Below are positions 45,451 to 53,386 of a DNA stretch of 64,000 bases, piece by piece. The notes under the pieces are model-generated. The model worked only from the letters and a program-made list of their open reading frames with translations. It was not told the origin of the DNA and did no database searches. The stretch is taken from assembly GCF_022532105.1 (NCBI RefSeq), contig NZ_CP092832.1:992001-1056000 (forward strand). Direction: 5' to 3'. Source of the stretch: Flavobacterium sp. HJ-32-4 (GTDB taxonomy: Bacteria > Bacteroidota > Bacteroidia > Flavobacteriales > Flavobacteriaceae). The translations under genes were made by a program, and so were the position numbers. The stretch's first letter is position 1, and every line of letters begins with the position of its first letter.

Positions 45451-46476
45451 TTAGGAAATCTCGCCGCGGATCGGGGTTTCGAACACCGTCTTGAACACGC
45501 TATGCGATACGTTCTGTCCTAACAGGTACATGAGTTTGGTAATCGCGGCTTCCGTTGTGATATCCTTACCAGAAATCACACCGATTTTTTTCATGGATGT
45601 ACTCGTTTCGTAATGTCCCATACTCACACTGCCACCCGCACATTGTGTCACGTTGACGATATGCAGACCGTTTTTGATGGCTTTTTTCAGCAGGTCGAGA
45701 AACCAGGGGTCGGTTGGCGCATTGCCGGCTCCGTAGGTCTCCAGCACCACGCCCTTGAGGTTCGGTATGGATAGGATGGAAGACAATACGGCTTCGCTGA
45801 TGCCCGGGAACATTTTGACGATAGCTACTTCGCTCGACATATCACGGTGCACCATCGGTTTCTTCGCTTTCGGACGGGGCAGGAACCACTCGCGGTTCAT
45901 CTTCAGGTGGACACCCGATTCAGCCAGGGGCGGGTAATTCGGAGAGGAAAACGCATTGAAATGCTCGGCATTGATCTTCGTAGTGCGGTTGCCCCGATAG
46001 AGTTTGTATTCAAAGTAGAGGCACACCTCGCTGACTACCGGTTTGCCTTTTTCCTGTAACGAGGCAATTTGGATAGCCGTAATCAGGTTTTCCTTCGCGT
46101 CGGTGCGGAGGTCGCCGATGGGCAATTGCGAGCCTGTGAAAACAACGGGTTTGGTCAGGTTTTCGAGCATGAAACTGAGAGCCGACGCGGAATACGACAT
46201 GGTATCGGATCCGTGCAGCACGACAAAGCCGTCGAAGGCGTCATAATTCCCGTCGATGATGTCGGCCATTTTTGCCCAGCGTTCCGGATTCATATTCGAC
46301 GAATCGATGGGTTCTGAGAACGAGATGGTCTCGATGTCGCAGTCGAGTTGCTTGATCTCGGGAATACGTTGCAGGAGCTTTTTGAAGTTGAATGCTTTCA
46401 GCGCACCCGTGTCGAAGTCTTTCATCATCCCGATGGTACCACCGGTATAGACCAGCAGTATACGCGGCCTAGACAT
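45451..46476 (-). CDS. ansA: L-asparaginase (type I)
   Basis: Hydrolyses asparagine to aspartate and ammonia; 341 residues, cytoplasmic form with no signal peptide. Motifs: the first catalytic Thr in VYTGGTIGMM (~9-18), the second in LHGSDTMSYSASALSFML (~88-105, with Asp-Thr), the Lys-containing DAKENLI loop (~125) and LETYGAGNAPT, a conserved C-terminal segment. It overlaps the upstream acyltransferase by 8 nt, so it is part of the tatD-acyltransferase-ansA-gluQ run. Confidence 0.93.
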   Translation of the reverse strand: MSRPRILLVYTGGTIGMMKDFDTGALKAFNFKKLLQRIPEIKQLDCDIETISFSEPIDSSNMNPERWAKMADIIDGNYDAFDGFVVLHGSDTMSYSASALSFMLENLTKPVVFTGSQLPIGDLRTDAKENLITAIQIASLQEKGKPVVSEVCLYFEYKLYRGNRTTKINAEHFNAFSSPNYPPLAESGVHLKMNREWFLPRPKAKKPMVHRDMSSEVAIVKMFPGISEAVLSSILSIPNLKGVVLETYGAGNAPTDPWFLDLLKKAIKNGLHIVNVTQCAGGSVSMGHYETSTSMKKIGVISGKDITTEAAITKLMYLLGQNVSHSVFKTVFETPIRGEIS

Positions 46477-47599
46477 CGCCGTATTTCATTTGGTTGATGA
46501 CCGGATTGGCATACATCGCCAAAAAATGCCCGACATCATCCGGGTTCTCTTCGTCGATTCGGATTTCAAGCCGTCGTTCGAACAGCGATTTTTCCTTTTC
46601 GTTATACCGGTCAGCGAAGCGGTCGGTTTTGTGCAGCAGGTCGTAGGCGATGAAGTTCGTCGGCCATAGCTTATACGACGCCCGGATGGAGTCGTCAATG
46701 GCCTGCGCCAACGATTGTATCTGGGTGTTGGAATGCTCGTTTCCGGCTGCAATGCGTTCGATTTCCTCGTCGAGCACATCGCCCACATGGATGTGGATGC
46801 GTTTTTTCTGCCCCATGATACCACTCATCAGCGTCAGGAAATCTTCATTCTTTTCCTTGATGTAGATCTCGTTGTTCGCCTCGGCCTTTAATTGCGGCAT
46901 TTTGAGGGCATCGGTCGGATCGTATTCATACGAAATGGACACTGGCACCAAACGCACCTTCCGGAAATACGACATTACGTCGCCTTCCGCACCCATCGCA
47001 AGCATTTTCAGCACACCCGGATGCGTGGTGTCGTTACCGTCTTTGGTGCGTCCTTCGCGTTGGGCAATCCATACCGAACGGTTCTCGCGGAGCAGCAACT
47101 GGGCGATGTATTCAGACATCAGCTTGGAGGCCTGCAACAGTTCACGTGGAGGTAAGCCCCGTAGCACGAGAAAATTGCGGTTCAATCGTGACAGTGTGTG
47201 GAGGAACGCCTTTTTTACCAGGTTGTCGCCGATGGCAGAGGCCGTCATGACGAGTCCGTGATCGAACAGGCTACAATTCAACAGCGACGTGTCGAGTATG
47301 ATATCGCGGTGGTTCGATACGAACAGGTAGGAAGTATTGGGCTGTAATTTCTCAAAACCCGACGTGCTCAACCCTTCAGAGGTCTTGCTGAGTACCTGCA
47401 TGACCGACTTGTAGATGAAGTTACACTGGAAATCACGGATGGAGTGCGTGCGCGCGAGTTGGTCTCTCCAAACCTCGTCGGGTGAATCGGGGAAGGTGAA
47501 GTTCATCAACGCCTTCATCATGGGGTGTCCCGAAATTTTTTGCAACGCTTCGTTCACCTCGGCATCATAAAATGGCCGGATGGCGTCAAATTTCTGCAT
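46469..47599 (-). CDS. Glycerol acyltransferase family protein (PlsC-like)
   Basis: 376 residues. The acyltransferase block I, NHRDIILDTSLL, at about residues 96-107 has His and Asp in the arrangement of the HxxxxD family. Further blocks are seen in RNRNFLVLRGLP..., IAQREGRTKDGND (the third block) and VPVSISYEYDPTDA (the fourth). It is probably a membrane-associated transferase of acyl chains onto a glycerophospholipid or lipid precursor. The 60-nt gap to tatD and the overlap with ansA suggest one operon. Confidence 0.82.
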   Translation of the reverse strand: MQKFDAIRPFYDAEVNEALQKISGHPMMKALMNFTFPDSPDEVWRDQLARTHSIRDFQCNFIYKSVMQVLSKTSEGLSTSGFEKLQPNTSYLFVSNHRDIILDTSLLNCSLFDHGLVMTASAIGDNLVKKAFLHTLSRLNRNFLVLRGLPPRELLQASKLMSEYIAQLLLRENRSVWIAQREGRTKDGNDTTHPGVLKMLAMGAEGDVMSYFRKVRLVPVSISYEYDPTDALKMPQLKAEANNEIYIKEKNEDFLTLMSGIMGQKKRIHIHVGDVLDEEIERIAAGNEHSNTQIQSLAQAIDDSIRASYKLWPTNFIAYDLLHKTDRFADRYNEKEKSLFERRLEIRIDEENPDDVGHFLAMYANPVINQMKYGDV

Positions 47600-47659
47600 C
47601 GTGTCGGTTTTGGTCTAGCAAAAAAACGAAAAAAAACGCGATTTGCCGTTGCTTTTGGG

Positions 47660-48427
47660 TTAAATCCCGTAGACGTTGCGTGAATTTTCGGTTGTGATGC
47701 GGGCGACTTCGGCCACTGTCGTTCCGTGCAGCGCTGCCAGTTTTTCGGCCACGTGCACGATGTAGGCGGTCTCGTTCCGCTTGCCCCGGTAGGGTACGGG
47801 AGCGAGGTAGGGCGCGTCGGTTTCCAGGACGATGTCTGACAGGGAAATATCGGCCAGGAATTGATCGATTTGTCCGTTTTTGAACGTCACGACGCCACCG
47901 ATTCCGAGTTTCATCCCATACGAAATCGCCTGTTCCGCCTGTTGCCGGTTACCCGAAAAACAATGGAAGATGCCGCGGAGGTCGTCGCCTTTTTCCTCTT
48001 CAAGGATTTCAAAGATAGGGTCGAAAGCATCGCGGCCATGGATGTTGATGGGAAGGCGGTATTGCTTCGCCATCCGGATTTGCCGTCGGAAAGCGTCCTG
48101 CTGGAGGGGAAGGGTCGACTTGTCCCAGTACATATCAATGCCAATTTCACCGACGGCCACGAACGGGCGGCGTGCCAGTTCCGCCTCCACAAAGGCCAGT
48201 TCCTCTTCGTAATCGTCCTTTACATACACCGGATGCAATCCCATCATTATGAAGACCTGTCCGGGGTAGCGGGCTTCGATGTCGTATAGCGATTCTGTCC
48301 GCGACTTATCAATCGAAGGAACAAAAAAACGGGTCACGCCTGCCTGTATCGCCCGCTGCATCATGGCGTCGCGGTCGGCTGCAAACTGCTTGCTATTGAG
48401 GTGTGTATGGGTGTCGGTAAGAATCAT
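47660..48427 (-). CDS. tatD: TatD-family metal-dependent DNase/hydrolase
   Basis: 255 residues of the TIM-barrel amidohydrolase superfamily. Metal ligands are seen in DTHTHL (His7, His9), VGEIGIDMYW (Glu near 96), INIHGRDAF (His) and IFHCFSG (His), with DAPYLAP near the C-terminus. TatD proteins show 3'-exonuclease or tRNA-proofreading-type activity in other bacteria. Start at 48427; the -7 box ends 4 nt before the ATG. Longer in-frame starts upstream would lie beyond the promoter box. It is the first gene of the minus-strand run to 44.6 kb. Confidence 0.92.
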   Translation of the reverse strand: MILTDTHTHLNSKQFAADRDAMMQRAIQAGVTRFFVPSIDKSRTESLYDIEARYPGQVFIMMGLHPVYVKDDYEEELAFVEAELARRPFVAVGEIGIDMYWDKSTLPLQQDAFRRQIRMAKQYRLPINIHGRDAFDPIFEILEEEKGDDLRGIFHCFSGNRQQAEQAISYGMKLGIGGVVTFKNGQIDQFLADISLSDIVLETDAPYLAPVPYRGKRNETAYIVHVAEKLAALHGTTVAEVARITTENSRNVYGI

Positions 48428-48431
48428 GGTG

Positions 48432-48439
48432 CGAAAATA
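48432..48439 (-). promoter_or_regulatory. -7 box next to tatD
   Basis: TATTTTCG on the minus strand ends 4 nt before the ATG; one base from consensus. Confidence 0.4.
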
Positions 48440-48523
48440 CAAAGTTAAGATGGTCATATGAGGTAGGGTAAATGAAATTATCGCTGTTTCATACGTACCC
48501 TGCATTTGTGATTATACCGGAAG

Positions 48524-48550
48524 AAGGCTGTCGACAGACGGCCTTTTTTC
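48524..48550 (+). terminator. Rightward terminator upstream of the retropepsin-like gene
   Basis: AAGGCTGTC with GACGGCCTT (one G-T) and a 4-nt loop, then T6. It faces rightward, yet no plus-strand gene ends before it. Confidence 0.7.
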
Positions 48551-48561
48551 ATTTGGAGTCG

Positions 48562-48569
48562 TACCTTTG
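48562..48569 (+). promoter_or_regulatory. -7 box abutting the retropepsin-like gene
   Basis: TACCTTTG, exact match, ends 4 nt before the ATG at 48574. Confidence 0.5.
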
Positions 48570-48573
48570 GCAT

Positions 48574-49011
48574 ATGAAGGAACTGGGTGATATCCTCCGC
48601 CGAAAAGGCTATAGAAAGATTGCATTCAAGGTGACGCGCACCCAACACCTTTCAATCAAAGCCAGTATCAACGGGGTTAAAGGCACGTTCATTCTCGATA
48701 CAGGCGCGTCGAACAGTTGTGTGGGTTTTGAAAGCGTCGGGAAGTTCCTGCTGAACGCCTCCCAATCTAAGACGAAAGCGGCCGGTGCCGGTGCGGTGGG
48801 GATGATGACCCAGATTGCGTTGTCCAATACGTTGAAAATGGGCCGTTGGAAATCAGACGACTTCCACCTGGTCGTATTCGATATGTCGCATGTGAATACG
48901 GCCTTGCGTGAGCACAAGTCGCGCCCGGTGGACGGCATCATCGGCGCCGACGTACTTCTTGAAGGAGAAGCGATAATCGATTACGCGGGACACTGCCTGT
49001 ATTTGAAGTAG
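48574..49011 (+). CDS. Retropepsin-like aspartic protease-fold protein
   Basis: 145 residues with no signal peptide. FILDTGASNS at about residues 39-48 is the D(T/S)GA motif of retropepsins (Asp42), and the later GIIGADVLLEGEAIIDY is the hydrophobic-hydrophobic-Gly partner loop. A single domain of this size must dimerise to form an active site, as viral proteases do. The substrate is unknown; similar small proteins are common in Bacteroidota. Start at 48574; a longer frame upstream crosses a terminator and the -7 box. Confidence 0.82.
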   Translation: MKELGDILRRKGYRKIAFKVTRTQHLSIKASINGVKGTFILDTGASNSCVGFESVGKFLLNASQSKTKAAGAGAVGMMTQIALSNTLKMGRWKSDDFHLVVFDMSHVNTALREHKSRPVDGIIGADVLLEGEAIIDYAGHCLYLK

Positions 49012-49057
49012 ACCCTAAAAGAGGTTCCTCTCACCGTTTTTCACTGCTCCCAATTTC

Positions 49058-49081
49058 AAAAAAACATCGCATTTCGCGATG
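49058..49081 (-). terminator. Leftward terminator downstream of the retropepsin-like gene
   Basis: A perfect 6-bp stem (CATCGC with GCGATG, 5-nt loop) preceded by seven A; read on the minus strand this is a hairpin and T7. No minus-strand gene reads into it from the right. Confidence 0.6.
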
Positions 49082-49161
49082 ATTAATACCCTTTGCTACT
49101 AATGCAATAGGTTTTTTCATAGAAACCTTACATTTTGTTAAAACTCGTATTTCCAATTTGT

Positions 49162-49169
49162 TATATTTG
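49162..49169 (+). promoter_or_regulatory. -7 box of the first T9SS paralogue
   Basis: TATATTTG, exact match, 37 nt before the ATG at 49207. Confidence 0.5.
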
Positions 49170-49206
49170 GCATACGGCACCCCGTTACGACACTAAAAAG
49201 AAGGGT

Positions 49207-50376
49207 ATGCAAGTTCGGGTTTTACGAATACTGATCCTCGCTTTGCTCGCAGGCGGCCTCCTATCGGCAAAGGGGGTTGTGTCGGTGCATAGTCCTGTTT
49301 CGGTCGCCCGTTCGGGGGTTTTTGAACCGCCCATCACTGACGTATCCGTGGTGATCACGACCGATTGTGCGCCGCGACCGGGGTTTTTATATACCTACCA
49401 TATTGTGCTTCGGAATAAAGGAACAGCCGTGACGTCGGCCACCCTTTCGTTTGTAAAAGACACTAAGCTGGGCAACCCCACTTCTGTTCCGGAGGGTGCT
49501 TCTTTCGACGGAAACACCCTAAGCATTCCGTTTGACGAATTGCAACCCAATGAAGTGCGTATGTATCAGGTGTGCTACCTGGTGCCATCGCTTCCGGATG
49601 TCGGCATTGGTGACTACCTAAGCGCGTTTGTCTCGGTCGGACTCGAACAGGATGTGGCGACGTTCGATAACATCTTTCAAAAAAAGGAAGCCGTTTCGGC
49701 CTCATACGACCCGAATGATCTTACCGAAGCACATGGCGAGAAAATTGTGCTGTCGACCTTTGCGGACAATGAACTCTTGTACTACACCGTACGCTTCGAA
49801 AATACCAACACGGCCGCAGCGAGTTTCCTGATTATCGAAGACCTGCTTGACCCCCAACTGGATCCGTCTACCATCATGCTGGTCAGTTCGAGCCACTACG
49901 TTACGATGGGGCGCACCGACAACAAAGTGCGTTTTCTTTTTCCGGATATCGATCTTCCTCCTTCTATGCCCGATATGAATATAGGGAAAGGGCAGGTCAC
50001 GTTTTCCGTGAAGCCTTTTCCGGGGCTACAGGTTGGGGACGTCATTCCGAACCAGGCACACATTTTTTTCGATTTCAATCCGCCGGTGTCAACTAACGTA
50101 TTTGAGACGGAATTTGTAGCGTCATTGTCAAACGAAACACCTGATAGGCCAACGTTTCGCGCATTCCCGAATCCGGTGCGGGATATACTTACGGTGACGG
50201 GACTCCCATCGGCGGGCGTTTTCAGCCTGTATGCCCTTTCCGGCCAACAGTTATTGGTTCGACCCAGTTATGATAACACGTCCATGATAGATGTTTCCTT
50301 CCTCGCAGCCGGCAATTATTTGCTTCGATGGGAGGGGGAGAATTCACGTTGGACTGTTATGATAACGAAACCTTAG
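49207..50376 (+). CDS. T9SS cargo protein, DUF7619-type domain, paralogue 1
   Basis: 389 residues. Signal peptide (to about residue 21, LLSAKG), then directly the conserved two-part domain found at the C-terminus of its two neighbours: TYHIVLRNKGTAVTSATLSF..., then YDPNDLTEAHGEKIV and VRFENTNTAAASFLIIEDLLDPQLD, ending DFNPPVSTNVFETEF. A sorting domain follows (FRAFPNPVRDILTV...). No catalytic residue is evident. It is first in a tandem cluster, with 14 nt to the next gene. The module is often annotated DUF7619 in T9SS proteins; that label is from memory. Confidence 0.85.
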   Translation: MQVRVLRILILALLAGGLLSAKGVVSVHSPVSVARSGVFEPPITDVSVVITTDCAPRPGFLYTYHIVLRNKGTAVTSATLSFVKDTKLGNPTSVPEGASFDGNTLSIPFDELQPNEVRMYQVCYLVPSLPDVGIGDYLSAFVSVGLEQDVATFDNIFQKKEAVSASYDPNDLTEAHGEKIVLSTFADNELLYYTVRFENTNTAAASFLIIEDLLDPQLDPSTIMLVSSSHYVTMGRTDNKVRFLFPDIDLPPSMPDMNIGKGQVTFSVKPFPGLQVGDVIPNQAHIFFDFNPPVSTNVFETEFVASLSNETPDRPTFRAFPNPVRDILTVTGLPSAGVFSLYALSGQQLLVRPSYDNTSMIDVSFLAAGNYLLRWEGENSRWTVMITKP

Positions 50377-50390
50377 TTCTCTCACTTTTT

Positions 50391-53321
50391 ATGATGAAAT
50401 CCTACTTTTGGGCCGCTTTGGCCCTTATCTTTTTTACGCTTGGCGCACAGGGACAGGCGGTTGACGACGAGACCACTGCCTTTGCCGGTCTGGCAGTTTC
50501 GGTGGGTGTACTCAACAACGATAGTATCGATGGTGAACTTTCCGCATTCAGCATCACTACTGCCCCACTGATGGGCATGGCAGTAATTAACGACCAGGGT
50601 ACACCATCGCTCGCGGACGACACCATTGTGTATACTGCTTCGCCCGATTATGCAGGCCCCGACTACCTCATTTACAGCATTACCGATGGCGCCGGAATAA
50701 CCAGCGCCGCCACGCTGTATATTTCAGTGGCCCAGCCTGATCCGATGCATGCGCAGAACGACACCGCATCGGTGGTGGGAGCGACGATGCTTGTGATTCC
50801 GGTGACGATTAATGACGATTTCGGGAGTTTCGGTGCGGGCAGTACCGCCATCCAAATCACGGTTTTCCCCCAACACGGACAAGCATTCGTCGATACCAAT
50901 GGCACCGCTACCGCTTCGGACGACAAAATTCTCTACACGGCGAATAACACATTCTACGGTAACGACCACTTGGAATACCGCATCACGGATGCGAACGGCC
51001 AAACCGACGATGCGACGGTTTCCATTACGGTATGGGGTGATGGGCCATGGGAGATAGGACCGGCACCGCTCGCGGGAGACAACAACAGCGTGACCGTCGA
51101 GGATACCCCCGTTCCCGTTTTTGTTCTTGCAAACGACAACTTCGGCACGAACGGTATGGCGGCGGGTGCGATGATCGAAATTTTGGCACCGCCCGCGAAT
51201 GGGGTCGCTTTCGTAAACAACAATGGAACGCCGTCGGTCTCTGACGATATCATCTTGTATACGCCCAACGCCGACTTTAACGGATTCGATACTTTCCCCT
51301 ACCGGATTACGAATGCGTCAGGGCAAACAGCGGATGCGATGATCACCATTAGCATTGCGCCGGGGCCATTTGAGTCGGATATGCCGATAGCAGTGGACGA
51401 TACCGCGTCAACATTTGAAGATACGCCCATACTAATCAATATTCTGACGAACGATTCTTTTGGTGGCGATGGGCCAGGTACGTATAATGTAGCGATCGCA
51501 TCGCCGCCCACAAATGGCTGGGCCGCAGTAAATGATTATGGCACACCAAACGACCCCACGGACGATACCATCATGTATGTGCCAAACCCTAATTTTTGCG
51601 GAACCGATTCTTTCACCTACATTATCATGGATTCGGACGGGCAGACTTCTACGGCAACCGTAACCATTTTAAGCCTTTGCACTGATGAGATGCCCCTCGC
51701 GGTAAACGACCATATATCCTGTGATAACCAAGCCATCATGATTCCCATTTTGATGAACGATTCATTTGGAGGCGATGGTCCTTCATGGTACCCTATATCG
51801 ATAGCGACCGCGCCGGCGTACGGCAGTGCAGCAGTAGACGACGGAGGAACACCAAATAATCCGACGGATGATACCATTGTTTACACGCCCGGCGCGACAT
51901 TTTCAGGTACGGATCAGTTTACCTATTCAATCGCTGATATTGATGGCGATGTATCTGCCGCTACCGTATTCATCGGCCCCCAAACCGCCATTACCTTAAC
52001 GGCTTTTCTCGACCTGAATAACAACGGGCAGAAGGACCTAAACGAACCAAAGTATCCATACGGGACCTTCCAGTACGTGCGCAACGACACGCTGCCAGCC
52101 CATTACCTGAGTAACTTTTCGGGCTCGGCCAGTCTGTTATACGGCCAGCCTGGTGTGTATGATTTTGCTTTCAGCACCAATAACCCACTTTTTTCCTGTG
52201 CTACAACGTATACCAATGTTACCATCGGGGCCAATGACAATGTAACGTATTATTTCCCCGTCACCGCACCGGCTGTCACCGATGTGACCGTCACCATGAC
52301 CACCTATCAATTGCCGCGTCCGGGATTGCCGTATACCTATTTGGTGCGGCTTCGCAACAAAGGCACCGTACCGACGTCGGGCGTATTGAACTTTTTGAGA
52401 GACAGCCAGCTCGGGACGCCTACATCTTTACCGGTGGGCGCAACTTCTACCGCCAACGGGTTTTCCCTGCCGTTCAATGACTTACCACCCTTCGCCGTCT
52501 GGACCTACGAGGTGCCGTTCCAGGTGCCGACGATTCCGACCGTGAACCTCGGCGACCATATCACGACGTCCGTGTTTGCCACACAGGTTGCCAACGAAAG
52601 CCTGCCGCTTGACAATATCTTCGGGCTTAACGAGGTGGTAGTGGGATCCTATGACCCGAATGATATCAACGAATCGCACGGAGGAAAAATTGGGTTGGAT
52701 GCCTTCGGGGCAGACGACCGCCTTGTCTACACCATCCGCTTTGAGAATACGGGCACAGCCGAGGCTTTTGATATCCTTATCAACAATACGCTCGATGCCC
52801 AGTTGGATCCTGCTACCGTTGAGCTTCTCGACAGTAGTAATAACGTCACCCTGGATCGCGTGGGCAACACACTGCGGTTCCAGTTTAAGGATATCAATCT
52901 CGAACCATCGGTGCCCAATACCCAAATCGGGAAAGGCTACGTGCAATATGCCGTTAAGCCGATGCCGGGTTTCCAGGCAGGCACGATTATCCCCAACAAG
53001 GCCAGCATCCATTTCGATACGAATCCGGCGATCATCACCAACTTATTCGACACCGAGTTTGTAGAGACGCTTTCCATAAACCAGCCGGTTCGTGGCGTCG
53101 TGAAGATGTATCCGAACCCCGTATCGGGCGTACTCACCATCGAAAACCCGTCGAATATAAGGAAATTGACGGTTTACACCGTGTTGGGCAAAGTGGTCCT
53201 TACGCAAGCATCCGATGCGCCTTCTGTCACACTTGATTTGTCTTCATTCGAAAAAGGCATCTACTTTATCCGCGTCGATTCCGAAGAAGGAAGTCAGGTA
53301 GAGAAAGTGATCAAAAATTGA
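50391..53321 (+). CDS. T9SS cargo protein, five Ig/cadherin-like repeats plus DUF7619-type domain, paralogue 2
   Basis: 976 residues. Signal peptide (to GAQGQ), then five ~100-residue repeats with VDDxxxTxEDTPxxIxILxNDSFG and TDDTIxYTPNxxFxGTDxFTYxI (cadherin/Big-type, Ca2+-binding-like). Next comes a SdrD-B-like segment (LTAFLDLNNNGQKDLNEP), then the DUF7619-type domain (residues ~640-895; YDPNDINESHGGKI, RFENTGTAEAFDIL) and a sorting domain (MYPNPVSGVLTIENP). The repeats suggest a rigid extracellular stalk presenting the conserved domain (inference). It is the longest of the three paralogues. Confidence 0.86.
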   Translation: MMKSYFWAALALIFFTLGAQGQAVDDETTAFAGLAVSVGVLNNDSIDGELSAFSITTAPLMGMAVINDQGTPSLADDTIVYTASPDYAGPDYLIYSITDGAGITSAATLYISVAQPDPMHAQNDTASVVGATMLVIPVTINDDFGSFGAGSTAIQITVFPQHGQAFVDTNGTATASDDKILYTANNTFYGNDHLEYRITDANGQTDDATVSITVWGDGPWEIGPAPLAGDNNSVTVEDTPVPVFVLANDNFGTNGMAAGAMIEILAPPANGVAFVNNNGTPSVSDDIILYTPNADFNGFDTFPYRITNASGQTADAMITISIAPGPFESDMPIAVDDTASTFEDTPILINILTNDSFGGDGPGTYNVAIASPPTNGWAAVNDYGTPNDPTDDTIMYVPNPNFCGTDSFTYIIMDSDGQTSTATVTILSLCTDEMPLAVNDHISCDNQAIMIPILMNDSFGGDGPSWYPISIATAPAYGSAAVDDGGTPNNPTDDTIVYTPGATFSGTDQFTYSIADIDGDVSAATVFIGPQTAITLTAFLDLNNNGQKDLNEPKYPYGTFQYVRNDTLPAHYLSNFSGSASLLYGQPGVYDFAFSTNNPLFSCATTYTNVTIGANDNVTYYFPVTAPAVTDVTVTMTTYQLPRPGLPYTYLVRLRNKGTVPTSGVLNFLRDSQLGTPTSLPVGATSTANGFSLPFNDLPPFAVWTYEVPFQVPTIPTVNLGDHITTSVFATQVANESLPLDNIFGLNEVVVGSYDPNDINESHGGKIGLDAFGADDRLVYTIRFENTGTAEAFDILINNTLDAQLDPATVELLDSSNNVTLDRVGNTLRFQFKDINLEPSVPNTQIGKGYVQYAVKPMPGFQAGTIIPNKASIHFDTNPAIITNLFDTEFVETLSINQPVRGVVKMYPNPVSGVLTIENPSNIRKLTVYTVLGKVVLTQASDAPSVTLDLSSFEKGIYFIRVDSEEGSQVEKVIKN

Positions 53322-53386
53322 TTTGAACCCACAACAGACCCTTTACAGGAGTTTATATGACCTAATTGATAATCCAAACCGAACAT

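Noticed and set aside
49130..49206. TTG start at 49135 for the first T9SS paralogue
   Set aside because: It lies upstream of the -7 box at 49162-49169, and the ATG at 49207 opens a normal signal peptide.
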